Assembly: GCF_003985125.1 (NCBI RefSeq)
Contig: NZ_ML133565.1
Span: 496,001 to 560,000 of the forward strand
DNA length: 64,000 bases
Direction: 5' to 3'
From: Rhizobium phaseoli
Lineage (GTDB): Bacteria; Pseudomonadota; Alphaproteobacteria; Rhizobiales; Rhizobiaceae
The notes beneath the pieces are model-generated. The model had not been told where the DNA came from. It ran no database searches and saw only the letters and a list, made by a program, of their open reading frames with translations. Position numbers and translations under genes: made by a program. Shown piece by piece: positions 9,801 through 17,267 of the stretch (its first letter is position 1; each line of letters starts with the position of its first letter).

Positions 9801-10436
9801 GCCGCTCAGCGAAAGAGCGGCAACGGCGAGGAAGATAAGTCCGAGAATACAGGCTTCCATCCACTGTGTTTTCGAAAGCTGCGGCCTGCCGCGCCAGTTG
9901 TGGAGCACGACGAGCGCCAGCGGCGCCACGATGAGGACGCCGGTAGCATCGCCGATCCACCAAAGAGGCCATGCCGTCACGAAGGATTGCGACAGGATGC
10001 TGAACCAGGCAAGCGTCGCACTTCCCACCGTCGCACTGACGATCGGGGCAACGCCGGCGCCGAGCGCGACGAAAGCAAGGACTTCCTGCAGGCTTTCCAG
10101 CCGCACCGGCCGTTTCAGGACGCGGTTCACCAGCCAGGCCCCGACCAGCGCTTCCAGGGCGTTGCCGACATAGATCAGAAAGGCGGCAGCCGGTGGACTA
10201 TGAAACCACAGGACATTGCTGAACATCTCTGCCAGGCAGCCGCCCAGCACCCACCATGGCCAGCTGTAGCCGGAGCTGAGGATAAGCGTCGCGATGAACA
10301 GCCCGCTCGCCGGCCAGATGGAAATGCCGGTTCCAGGCACGATCGCCAGAGATTGAGCAAAGCCGCAGGCAAGCACATAAGCCGCAATAAAGAAGCTCAG
10401 ATGCAAAAGCCTGGGACGGTGCGACCAGACGTTCAT
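6804..10436 (-). CDS. MASE1 / five-PAS sensor histidine kinase
   Basis: About 1210 residues. The N-terminal ~290 residues form a hydrophobic MASE1-type sensor with many membrane segments. Five consecutive PAS/PAC units of about 130 residues follow, each starting near RERERELSQLVDMVP and ending in an HDIDDQ-like segment. Then come a HisKA domain (SIAHEVNQPLAAV, phospho-His near residue 997) and a HATPase with N-box NLIRNGIEAM, G1 SDRGYGM and MGMGLAI. The family relates to FixL/NodV-type kinases. The ATG at 10436 is preferred because AGGAG lies nine bases upstream; in-frame ATG/GTG codons to 10550 are alternatives. None of the PAS units shows an obvious haem-binding signature to my reading. It heads an operon with three response regulators. 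Confidence 0.9.
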   Translation of the reverse strand: MNVWSHRPRLLHLSFFIAAYVLACGFAQSLAIVPGTGISIWPASGLFIATLILSSGYSWPWWVLGGCLAEMFSNVLWFHSPPAAAFLIYVGNALEALVGAWLVNRVLKRPVRLESLQEVLAFVALGAGVAPIVSATVGSATLAWFSILSQSFVTAWPLWWIGDATGVLIVAPLALVVLHNWRGRPQLSKTQWMEACILGLIFLAVAALSLSGYLPFAYIIMPPLLWAAVRFEFKGAAVSLVLLALITAVFTITGAGQFAGDPESQKNKQIMLQLFLAISALSALIVAAISRQHQLATLSLHQSLEALRERERELSQLVDMVPSHVWRLTPEGEPTFFNKRMVDFLGLDVADSDKPDMSRLEAVLLAIVHPDDTAEFRAALSHCLVTGETFAMRYRLRRADGVYRWMSSRAEPLRDQAGNVLQWYGLCHDIDDQVHAEEALRQSERQLQQMIDAVPVRVWSVEPTGGSIYFNKRYQDHFRAVIADFDAAGEPRIEDLLQQLIHPEDAPDVQRTLRQCFESGDGTAMRFRWREQDGVYRWAECRVEPRRDEDGKVVQWYGVSLDVDEEVRALEALRDRERELSQLVDMVPAQIRRLTPTGEPVFFNKRLIDFFGLDVGDMDQPGVSRLSAVIHTLVHPDDAPRLLQTVHRSLVSGDPFSIKYRMRRFDGAYRWVDGRAEPLRDQNGAITQWCVISVDIDDEMRAQEALRERERELSQLVDMVPSLLWRLDQDGTPTFFNQRLIDFLGLDIIDMKMPGVTRLAALIEAAVHPDDAASLTEALHHSLATGERFSKQYRLRRADGVYRWVRGSAEPLRDENGRIIQWYGLTHDIDDQLRIEEELRERERSLWQIVETLPAMIDCAAPDGEPVYRNPRLRDFLGYKLEELDGTGKTRLDGTLDAGVHPDDVASVKLDYAHSLRTGEPYARRHRLRRFDGEYRWVETRAAPMRNAEGVIVQWNVICLDIDGEVRAEEDLRQVREGLARASQVASLAELSASIAHEVNQPLAAVVANSHACQRWLMADPPNMERAQRTVERIIRDANSAADVVSRIRALFKQSADRRVHTALSGVVNEARSLMADEAARRRARIEVSVDDNLPLIAVDRTQIQQVLINLIRNGIEAMDGVAGDKAIEMRVRHMGNTIQTEISDRGYGMEFPEKMFEPFFTTKEHGMGMGLAICRSIVELHGGRLWAEKNQPHGATLIFTLPIETKAVS
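7510..9535 (-). repeat. Five tandem PAS-coding units within the kinase gene
   Basis: Five direct protein repeats of about 130 residues (roughly 390 bp each) are recognisable by recurring VHPDD, LRRxDGxYRW, AEPLRDxxG and QWYG segments. Units 1, 3 and 4 share near-identical linkers (RERERELSQLVDMVP), which points to fairly recent internal duplication. Units 2 and 5 are more diverged. Confidence 0.85.
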
Positions 10437-10773
10437 AATCAGCTGCTCCTGGCGGACAGAAATAACCGGCGGGTTGTCAGCATTTGCGGTGGTTGTTTTT
10501 GATTTTCGGGCCGGCGAGCTCATGGTTGAACCGTAATCCTGCCTCACCACAACCGCAACTCATGGAAACCCATGCATTGCGCGGGGATGCAGCCGGATAT
10601 CGGAGCAAAGGGATACGGGTGTCCGCTTTATCCGATGGCGCACCCTATACCGGAGGCTGGCTCACCTAGGCCCAAGGACTAGGACGCCGGACTTCCGGCA
10701 CGATGGAAGCTCTCCGACTTTCCGGTCATTGTCGCCCCACCGCGAGCATTGGGCTGCGATGGCGAGGGTCGAT
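10437..10773. promoter_or_regulatory. Divergent control region with CCTAG-N9-CTAGG inverted repeat
   Basis: This gap separates the kinase operon (minus) from the NmrA-like gene (plus). An inverted repeat CCTAG (10665-10669) / CTAGG (10679-10683) lies about 230 bp upstream of the kinase start and 90 bp upstream of the plus gene. FixJ/LuxR-type regulators bind such repeats, so it is a candidate autoregulatory site. No confident -35/-10 pair was assigned. Confidence 0.35.
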
Positions 10774-11526
10774 ATGAAGATCATGGTAGCGGGAGCAAGC
10801 GGCATTGTCGGAACGCAACTCACGGCGAAACTGCGCCGGGCAGGCCACGATGTCACGGTCGCATCGTTGTCGCTTGGTGTCGATACGGTGACGGGCAGGG
10901 GCCTCGAAGCGGCGATGGCGGGAAATGAAATCGTCATCGATGTCACCAACGCCGCATCGTTCGGCGATAGTTCGGCGTTCGATTTCTTCAGAACATCGAC
11001 GAAGAACCTGCTCGCCGCTGCGGCCGGAGCCAATGTCAGGCATTATCTCGCGCTCTCGGTCGTCGGCACGCCCTACCTCGTCGAAAGCGATTATTTCCGG
11101 GCGAAACTGGTGCAGGAAAATCTCATCCGTGCTTCCGGCCGAGGCTACACGATCCTCCGCTCGACGCAGTTTTACGAGTTCATCAACGGCTTAATCGAAA
11201 TCGGTGCCGAAGGCGACGTCCTTCGCTTGCCGCCCGCGGCAATGCGGCCGGTCGCCGCCGGTGACGTCGCGGCGTTTCTGATGGAACTGGCAGCGGGAAG
11301 TCCCGTCGGCGGTATCGTCGAGATCGCTGGCCCGGAACAGTTCGGAATCGACGAAATCGCGCGGATTTATCTCGCCGCAAACGAAGACCAACGGCCGGTG
11401 ATGACTGATCCGTCCGTTCCCTATTTCGACGTCGAATTGACCGGCAATGTGCTGCTTCCCGGTGCCGGCGCCCGCACGGCGAGCCAGACGCTCTCCGACT
11501 GGCTCTTTCAATCGATGGCCGCCTAA
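10774..11526 (+). CDS. NmrA-like NAD(P)-binding protein (atypical SDR)
   Basis: A 250-residue Rossmann-fold protein with the glycine-rich motif GASGIVG at residues 7-13 and the NmrA-like layout (ALSVVGT, short substrate arm, no clear YxxxK). Such proteins act as NADPH-dependent reductases or redox sensors of unknown substrate. The ATG at 10774 places the beta-strand MKIMVAGASG at the N-terminus and has GAGGG six bases upstream; an ATG at 10759 is also possible. It is divergent from the two-component operon. Confidence 0.82.
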   Translation: MKIMVAGASGIVGTQLTAKLRRAGHDVTVASLSLGVDTVTGRGLEAAMAGNEIVIDVTNAASFGDSSAFDFFRTSTKNLLAAAAGANVRHYLALSVVGTPYLVESDYFRAKLVQENLIRASGRGYTILRSTQFYEFINGLIEIGAEGDVLRLPPAAMRPVAAGDVAAFLMELAAGSPVGGIVEIAGPEQFGIDEIARIYLAANEDQRPVMTDPSVPYFDVELTGNVLLPGAGARTASQTLSDWLFQSMAA

Positions 11527-11593
11527 CGGCCGGTTTGAAATTTGCTGCGCGAGGTAATACCTTTTGAAAAGAAGGCATTACAGAGCTGCGAGA

Positions 11594-11815
11594 ATGGCCA
11601 CGACCGTTACCGCCAAAGGGCAGGTCACCATCCCGAAGCCGGTCCGGGACATGCTCGGCATCGTTGCCGGCAGCAGGGTCGATTTTCATCGCGCTGCCGA
11701 TGGCCGCGTGGTTCTGGTGCGCGCTGCCGACGCAGGATGTCGGGCGCTATCGCACTTATTTCCCCTCCCTGAAATTGATATCGCCGGATCTTTAAGCTGG
11801 CGTTTTGCGGCGTGA
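11594..11815 (+). pseudogene. Truncated AbrB/SpoVT-type antitoxin remnant
   Basis: The first ~45 residues are a textbook swapped-hairpin AbrB domain (TVTAKGQVTIPKPVRDMLGI...GSRVDF...VVLVRA). The frame then passes into unrelated sequence and stops after 73 residues, so the toxin-binding tail is lost. No PIN or other toxin gene follows. It reads as the broken front of a VapB-like antitoxin. It could still make a short DNA-binding protein. Confidence 0.6.
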
Positions 11816-11913
11816 GCCAGATTTCAAAAAATCTTCATGAAGCCCAAGGTTGAAAATCTCCGGTCCTGCTCCAAGTCCGGTCGGCGGTCGCCGAAACGGC
11901 AGGGGAGGGGCAC

Positions 11914-13227
11914 ATGGGCAACAGGAACAGCGAGCGGATCCGCGGGGTCAAATCGGTCTTGGAACTCCTTGTTGTCCTCTTCTGCCTTCTATCCTGCCCG
12001 CAGGCACTCGCCGCATCCGCAGATATTGGCGGGCTGACGGTGACGCTGCCCGATGCTGCTTCCGGTTGGAGGAAGACCGGCAAAGGCGATCTCTTCATGC
12101 TGCAGAAGGATTTCCCCGAAACGGAAGACGACAAGCGCGGCAGCGCACTGATCCAGATCTCCAAGCCGCTCTCGGGCGGGCGCAATTCCCTTCCGGCCGG
12201 CGTGAAGAGCTTCGTCGCATCGCTGCCCGAGATGGCCAAGGAAGATATCCTGATCAAGCATTACGGGGTGACCATAAATGGCCACGATATCCGCGTGGAG
12301 GAACGTTGCTGCGTTCAGCAGGAGAATGTCAGCATCAGCCAGATCGTCGTAGGCGTCGCCAACGACAAGCGGCAGGCCTATCTGCAGCTCGTGCTCTTGA
12401 ACCTCAAAGGCGACAGAAGTCAAAGCGCCGAGGCCGATTTTGAAGCTCTCGTGCGCTCGTTGAAGCTCGATCCTTCGGATAAGGATTTCGATCTCGTTCC
12501 TGCAAGCGATGACGGCGGGCTCGACGGCGTCTTTACCCATCTCGATACCGGTGTCCGCCCGAATGTCTTCGGCGGCGTGGATTTCTATTCTGATAGCGAG
12601 ATCACCATGTTCGAGCCGAAGGGACTGTTCAGCACGAAACTGCCAAAGGGTGGCCGGAGCATTGTCGAGCACTGTAGGGAAAACCCATCCGACTGCGGCC
12701 TTTACAAACTCACCGGTGGTGGCCTTTTCTCCTCTGCCGGATCGATCGAAATGCGCAGCCTCACCTCGGCCTATGGCACGATTGAGATCGAGACGAAGCC
12801 CCTTTCGAAAAAGGGCGATGATCTGGTAATCGACGGAGACGATTATCGCGCAGTGCCGCCATTCCGGGACGGCGCGACGCTCGACGGCGCATGGGGCTAC
12901 ACATTCGCTTCGAGCGGCATGACCGCAACGTCGTCGGGATCAGTTGCCGCTAGCAATACGCTGACGCTGCATAAAAACGGCACTTTCGAACGCAGCCGCT
13001 GGTCCGGAGCTTCGATGACGAACGAAATCGGCGGATCGCAGTCGGGGGTGACGGCGTCGGGCGATCGGCCGGGCTCCAGCGGACGCTATAGGCTTTCCGG
13101 CTATCGCCTCGACCTGACCGACGCGACCGGCAAGACGGAGAGCCTGAGCATTTTCGAACCGGACAAGAGTTCCGACGGGCTCCTGGTGATCAACGGCAAC
13201 AACTATTTGAAGGATGACGAGCAGTAG
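11914..13227 (+). CDS. Secreted hypothetical protein
   Basis: A 437-residue protein that I do not recognise. A signal peptide is clear: basic NRNSERIRGVK, hydrophobic VLELLVVLFCLLSCP, and cleavage near residue 36 after QALAA. The mature part is mixed alpha/beta with no catalytic motif seen; it has Cys pairs at VEERCC and near ENPSDC, and a Gly/Ser-rich stretch (SSGMTATSSGS) before a C-terminal beta-rich region. It is probably periplasmic. The start has AGGGGAGGGG just upstream. It is monocistronic, between the antitoxin remnant and repABC. Confidence 0.7.
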   Translation: MGNRNSERIRGVKSVLELLVVLFCLLSCPQALAASADIGGLTVTLPDAASGWRKTGKGDLFMLQKDFPETEDDKRGSALIQISKPLSGGRNSLPAGVKSFVASLPEMAKEDILIKHYGVTINGHDIRVEERCCVQQENVSISQIVVGVANDKRQAYLQLVLLNLKGDRSQSAEADFEALVRSLKLDPSDKDFDLVPASDDGGLDGVFTHLDTGVRPNVFGGVDFYSDSEITMFEPKGLFSTKLPKGGRSIVEHCRENPSDCGLYKLTGGGLFSSAGSIEMRSLTSAYGTIEIETKPLSKKGDDLVIDGDDYRAVPPFRDGATLDGAWGYTFASSGMTATSSGSVAASNTLTLHKNGTFERSRWSGASMTNEIGGSQSGVTASGDRPGSSGRYRLSGYRLDLTDATGKTESLSIFEPDKSSDGLLVINGNNYLKDDEQ

Positions 13228-13501
13228 TCGGCCCGGGCCTTTCCGTTCCGCCCGCGGCATTGCCAAAATTTTATGAATTTCATGTGCATGACCGATGGCG
13301 CGAGCCTTGGCCTTCAGCCCTCGCTCGGATGGGAATCACCGCCGATCGGTCCGCGAATTGCCAGATTTCCGAACCCGTTTCGTGTGCGTCGAGGCGTGGT
13401 CCGGTTAACCATTTGTAATTCGCTCACGAATCGCGGCATATAGTAACTGCGCAACTGAAGCGCTTTCGTTCAAAATTGCGCAGTTACTTGGGAAAACGAT
13501 C
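13228..13501 (+). promoter_or_regulatory. repABC upstream region
   Basis: A 274-bp gap before repA. It holds a GGTTAACC palindrome (13403-13410), a possible -10 TATAGT (13439-13444) and the 12-bp inverted repeat described separately. No convincing -35 was found. Confidence 0.5.
13443..13487. promoter_or_regulatory. 12-bp perfect inverted repeat before repA (operator or parS)
   Basis: Left arm GTAACTGCGCAA (13443-13454) and right arm TTGCGCAGTTAC (13476-13487) are exact reverse complements separated by 21 bp. The right arm ends 14 bp before the repA ATG. In repABC plasmids RepA/RepB repress their own promoter and RepB binds palindromic parS sites. Position and symmetry suit either role; each arm has a TGCGCA core. 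Confidence 0.65.
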
Positions 13502-14695
13502 ATGCAGCCGAGTCTTGCTCTTCAAGACGATCAAGAGCATCTCCCGTCGCTTCTGGCAACAGATGCGAAGGAGTTGTCCTATCAGCTTCAGCAGCATCAG
13601 GCAAAAATCTTCCCGCCGCTTTCCCAGAAGACGATCCGCACTTTCTCGCCGGCGGAAGCGGCAGCCTTCATCGGCATCGGCGAAGGTTATCTCAGGCAGG
13701 TCGCCGCCGACGGCCACGGGCCCGATCCGCTCGCAAACGGACGCCGGCTTTACAGCGCAACCGACATGGACCGGATCCGCCGCGTTCTCGACGAGCGAAA
13801 CGGAACGCCGAAATATGTGCCCGCCCGCAGGCCTGGAGAAAAGCTCCAGATCGTCTCTGTCATGAATTTCAAGGGCGGTTCGGGCAAGACCACCACGGCT
13901 GCTCATCTGGCGCAGTTCATGGCGCTGCGCGGTTACCGCGTGCTTGCCGTCGACCTCGATCCGCAGGCCTCCTTATCCGCCTTGTTCGGCCATCAGCCGG
14001 AGTTCGACGTCGGCGAAGGCGAGACGATCTACGGGGCGATCCGATACGAGGAACCACGCCCAATTGCCGATATCGTGCGCGCAACCTATACGCCCAATCT
14101 GCATCTCATTCCGGGAAATCTCGAATTGATGGAATTCGAGCATGAGACGCCGAAGGCGATGGCGTCCGGAAGGGCGGAGACGATGTTCTTTGCGCGTATC
14201 GGCGAGGTGCTGACCGAGATCGAAAGCCTTTACGACGTCGTTGTCGTCGATTGCCCGCCGCAGTTGGGATTCCTGACGATGTCGGCGCTCTGCGCAGCGA
14301 CCTCGGTATTGATCACGGTCCACCCGCAGATGCTCGACGTCATGTCGATGTCGCAGTTTCTGACGATGACAAGTGAACTGATGTCGGTCGTCGAAAGGGC
14401 CGGCGGGCGCACCAGCTATGACTGGATGCGCTATCTTGTGACGCGCTTCGAGCCGAACGACGGGCCGCAGAGCCAGATGACCGGCTTCATGCGGGCGATC
14501 TTCGGTAATCGAATGCTTCACAACGCCATGGTGAAGTCGACAGCGGTTGCCGACGCCGGCGTCACCAAGCAGACGCTTTACGAGGTCGAGCGGTCTCAAT
14601 TCACTCGCGGAACCTACGACCGGGCGCTGGAATCGCTCAATCTCGTGAACAGCGAGATCGAGGCGCATATTCGCTCGACCTGGGGAAGGAAATAG
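13502..14695 (+). CDS. repA: Plasmid partitioning protein RepA (ParA-type ATPase)
   Basis: A 397-residue ParA-family ATPase of the repABC class. The N-terminal ~100 residues include an HTH-like region (FSPAEAAAFIGIGEGYLRQV) used in autorepression. The deviant Walker A is KGGSGKTT at 124-131, and VVVVDCPPQLG is the Walker B-like strand. It segregates the plasmid with RepB and represses the operon. Length and order (repA, 4 bp, repB, ctRNA gap, repC) match the canonical cassette. Confidence 0.97.
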   Translation: MQPSLALQDDQEHLPSLLATDAKELSYQLQQHQAKIFPPLSQKTIRTFSPAEAAAFIGIGEGYLRQVAADGHGPDPLANGRRLYSATDMDRIRRVLDERNGTPKYVPARRPGEKLQIVSVMNFKGGSGKTTTAAHLAQFMALRGYRVLAVDLDPQASLSALFGHQPEFDVGEGETIYGAIRYEEPRPIADIVRATYTPNLHLIPGNLELMEFEHETPKAMASGRAETMFFARIGEVLTEIESLYDVVVVDCPPQLGFLTMSALCAATSVLITVHPQMLDVMSMSQFLTMTSELMSVVERAGGRTSYDWMRYLVTRFEPNDGPQSQMTGFMRAIFGNRMLHNAMVKSTAVADAGVTKQTLYEVERSQFTRGTYDRALESLNLVNSEIEAHIRSTWGRK

Positions 14696-14699
14696 ATAG

Positions 14700-15701
14700 A
14701 TGGCGCGCAAGAACCTCATCGAGATTTCCGCCCCGAACCCGGCAAGGGTGGAAGCGGTCGCACCGCGCGACAATCGTCCGATTGCAGGCTTCGTGCCGCA
14801 GGAGCGTAGCGCTGCACCGGTCGGCGGCATCACCAAGACGCTCGGCAACATTACCGAAAAAATGGAGCGTGCGAGCGAGCTCGAACGGCAGCTCGCCGCC
14901 GGCCAGGCCATCGTCGAACTCGACACCGGCCTGATCGACGCGTCCTTCGTCAGCGACCGGTTGGCGATCGATGCGGCCGAACTCGCGCAGCTTGTCGAGC
15001 AGATCCGCGAGCATGGGCAGCAGGTTCCGATCCTCGTCCGTCCGCATCCGGAAACCAGGGGACGCTACCAGGTCGCTTACGGCCATCGCCGCCTTGCCGC
15101 CACCAAAGAGCTCGGCATCAGGGTGCGCGCGGTCGTCCGCGACCTCACCGACGGTCAGCTGGTCGTCAGCCAGGGACAGGAAAACAGCGCCCGAACCAAT
15201 CTTTCTTATATCGAGCGCGCGCTCTTCGCCTCGAGGCTCGAGGAGCGCAGCTTCGGCCGCGATGTGATCATGGCGGCGCTCGCCGTCGACAAGGCGGCGC
15301 TGTCGAGAATGCTGATCGTCATGCGGCAGGTTCCCCTCGATCTCATAAACGCCATTGGCGCGGCGCCCGATATTGGCCGCCGACGGTGGCTGGAGCTCGG
15401 CGAGCGGCTTGAGAAAGCCGACGTCGGGAAGATCCTCGCAGAGTTGTCCGCGGACGACGCGCGCAGAATGTCAAGCGATGAGCGGTTTCAGCGGGCGCTC
15501 GTTCTGGCAACAAAGACGACGGCGGTGCAAAGGCCGGCGGTGGCCAGAACCGAAGTCAGTGGCGTTCCCGTCATGATCAAGAAGACAGCCGCGGGTGCGA
15601 CCTTCGTCTTCGACGGCAAGATGGCGCCGGGCTTCGATCAATTCGTCCAGGAACGGCTGCAAAGCCTGTTCCAGGAGTTCAAAAAGCACAGAGGAGCGTA
15701 G
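14700..15701 (+). CDS. repB: Plasmid partitioning protein RepB (ParB-type)
   Basis: A 333-residue ParB-family protein. The ParB/Srx domain lies near residues 70-165 (LVEQIREHGQQVPILVRPH, YGHRRLAATKELG), followed by an HTH region (SYIERALFASRLEERSFGRDV) and a C-terminal dimerisation part. It binds centromere-like parS sites and works with RepA. It starts 4 bp after repA stops, with AAGGAAATAGATAG acting as ribosome-binding region. Confidence 0.97.
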   Translation: MARKNLIEISAPNPARVEAVAPRDNRPIAGFVPQERSAAPVGGITKTLGNITEKMERASELERQLAAGQAIVELDTGLIDASFVSDRLAIDAAELAQLVEQIREHGQQVPILVRPHPETRGRYQVAYGHRRLAATKELGIRVRAVVRDLTDGQLVVSQGQENSARTNLSYIERALFASRLEERSFGRDVIMAALAVDKAALSRMLIVMRQVPLDLINAIGAAPDIGRRRWLELGERLEKADVGKILAELSADDARRMSSDERFQRALVLATKTTAVQRPAVARTEVSGVPVMIKKTAAGATFVFDGKMAPGFDQFVQERLQSLFQEFKKHRGA

Positions 15702-15706
15702 CGCGC

Positions 15707-15761
15707 AAAAGAAAAAGGCCCCCAACGACGCCGTCGTGGAAGCCCTTCTCAGATCTTAAGC
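15707..15761 (-). ncRNA. repABC antisense counter-transcribed RNA (ctRNA, incA-type)
   Basis: The repB-repC gap encodes on the minus strand a promoter (15768-15796) and, about 55 nt downstream of its start, a stem-loop (arms GGGCTTCCACGAC and GTCGTTGGGGGCC, 11 of 13 positions pairing) followed by TTTTTCTTTT. This is the arrangement and size of the ctRNA that blocks repC translation and sets copy number and incompatibility in repABC plasmids. Ends are estimated from sequence only. Confidence 0.8.
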
Positions 15762-15767
15762 ACATCG

Positions 15768-15796
15768 AGAATCGCATTTCCACGAATCACAGTCAA
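15768..15796 (-). promoter_or_regulatory. ctRNA promoter
   Basis: Read on the minus strand, -35 TTGACT (15791-15796) and -10 GATTCT (15768-15773) are separated by exactly 17 bp. The predicted start is near 15761. Confidence 0.65.
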
Positions 15797-15854
15797 GCGT
15801 CTTAGGCACCAAATTGGCGGATCGTTTTCTTTTGCCTGAACGAAGGTGAAGGCA

Positions 15855-17159
15855 ATGGAGAGTGGATATGTGACGACGCCCTTTGGGCGGCGGCCGATGT
15901 CGCTTGGCATGCTGGCGAGCCAGCAACTGGCCGAGACGATCGAGCCGGGGATGAAGCGCAGCAAGTGGAAACTGTTCCGGGCGATCTGCGAGGCGCGGCC
16001 AGCGCTCGGCGTAACCGATCGGGCGCTGACGGTGCTCGACGCGCTTTTGACCTTCTATCCCGATGACGAGATTTCCGAGGAGAAGGGCCTGATCGTCTTT
16101 CCGTCGAATGCGCAGCTGTCGCTGCGTGCCCGCGGTATGACGCCGGCGACGCTGAGGCGCCATCTTGCCGTCCTGGTCGAGGCCGGCCTGATCCTGCGCA
16201 AGGACAGCCCGAACGGTAAGCGCTATGCCCGCCGCGACAGGGCAGGGGCGATCGGCGAGGCCTTCGGCTTCAGTGTCGCTCCGCTTCTGGCCCGCGCCGT
16301 CGAAATCGAAAACCTTGCGGCCCAGGTGATTGCCGACCGGGAACTGCTCCGGGCGACGAGAGAACGCCTGACGGTCTGCCGGCGCGATATCTCCAAGCTG
16401 ATCTCCACCGCCATCGATGAAGCCGTTCCCGGCGACTGGGGGCAGATGATGATGATGTTTCGCGATCTTGTCGCCAGGATCCCGCGCATGGCTCGCATCG
16501 AAGAACTGGTATCGTTGCTTGACGAAATGGGCCTGCTGCGTGACGAAGCGGTCAACCTGCTGGAAAGACACATTAAACGAGAAAAAATAGACGCCAATGA
16601 GTCTCAAAATGAGCGTCACATACAGAATTCAAACCCCGACTCCACCTCTGAACTTGAACCAAGCTTCGACGCGAAGCAGGGCGAAACGGCGGTGACAAAC
16701 AACGAAGGGATGGCCGAACCGCTGGATGTGGGAAGGCAGAAACCGCCGAGACCTTCCGCCGGATATGCTGGCAGAATGCAAGGCGCCGCCGATCCGGTCG
16801 CCGGCCACAGCCTGAAATCCTTCCCGCTCGGCCTCGTCCTGCAGGCCTGCCCTGCTATTCTCGATTATGGGCCGGGCGGCGCGATCGGTAATTGGCGCGA
16901 CCTGATGTCGGCCGCCGTCATCGTCCGCTCGATGCTCGGCGTCAGCCCCTCGGCCTATGAGGAAGCCTGCGCCGCCATGGGGCCGGAAAACGCCGCGACC
17001 GTGATCGCCTGCATCCTGGAACGGGGAGGACAGATCAACTCGCCCGGCGGCTATCTCCGCGATCTCACCCGCAGGGCCGAGAGAGGCGAATTTGCGATCG
17101 GACCGATGCTGATGGCGCTGGTGCGGGCCAATGGCGGGGTAAGGCGACATGCCGGCTGA
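15855..17159 (+). CDS. repC: Replication initiator RepC
   Basis: A 434-residue RepC-type initiator, diagnostic for repABC replicons of alphaproteobacteria. The N-terminal half contains the winged-helix DNA-binding region (FPSNAQLSLRARGMTPATLRR is typical of it) and the C-terminal part ends in the usual EEACAAMGPENAA/ILERGGQINSPGGYLRD segment. The ATG at 15855 follows GAAGG eight bases upstream; a GTG at 15846 is an in-frame alternative. Expression is expected to be held down by the ctRNA just upstream. The gene carries an internal AT-rich stretch that probably is the origin. Confidence 0.96.
   Translation: MESGYVTTPFGRRPMSLGMLASQQLAETIEPGMKRSKWKLFRAICEARPALGVTDRALTVLDALLTFYPDDEISEEKGLIVFPSNAQLSLRARGMTPATLRRHLAVLVEAGLILRKDSPNGKRYARRDRAGAIGEAFGFSVAPLLARAVEIENLAAQVIADRELLRATRERLTVCRRDISKLISTAIDEAVPGDWGQMMMMFRDLVARIPRMARIEELVSLLDEMGLLRDEAVNLLERHIKREKIDANESQNERHIQNSNPDSTSELEPSFDAKQGETAVTNNEGMAEPLDVGRQKPPRPSAGYAGRMQGAADPVAGHSLKSFPLGLVLQACPAILDYGPGGAIGNWRDLMSAAVIVRSMLGVSPSAYEEACAAMGPENAATVIACILERGGQINSPGGYLRDLTRRAERGEFAIGPMLMALVRANGGVRRHAG
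16562..16632. other. AT-rich segment inside repC, presumed oriV
   Basis: A stretch rich in A/T (ACATTAAACGAGAAAAAATA and following) stands out from the surrounding GC-rich coding sequence, and holds a GACGC (16590-16594)/GCGTC (16613-16617) inverted repeat. In studied repABC plasmids the origin lies in an AT-rich region within repC. The assignment is by analogy. Confidence 0.6.
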
Positions 17160-17198
17160 TGGATTTCAGCTGCAATGCGGTTGTGTAGTTGCCTCATC

Positions 17199-17236
17199 CG
17201 GTAAACTCACCGGTTCCAGTCCGATTGTCGGGCTGG
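17199..17236 (+). terminator. Possible tandem hairpins after repC
   Basis: CCGGT/ACCGG (17199-17214) is followed at once by CCAGTCCGA/TCGGGCTGG (17216-17236, one G-T wobble). There is no T run, so termination is uncertain. The site lies 40 bp after the repC stop, facing the convergent LacI gene. Confidence 0.35.
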
Positions 17237-17267
17237 ACGAAAGGTTGCGGCGAGAGGAGCGGTCCAG

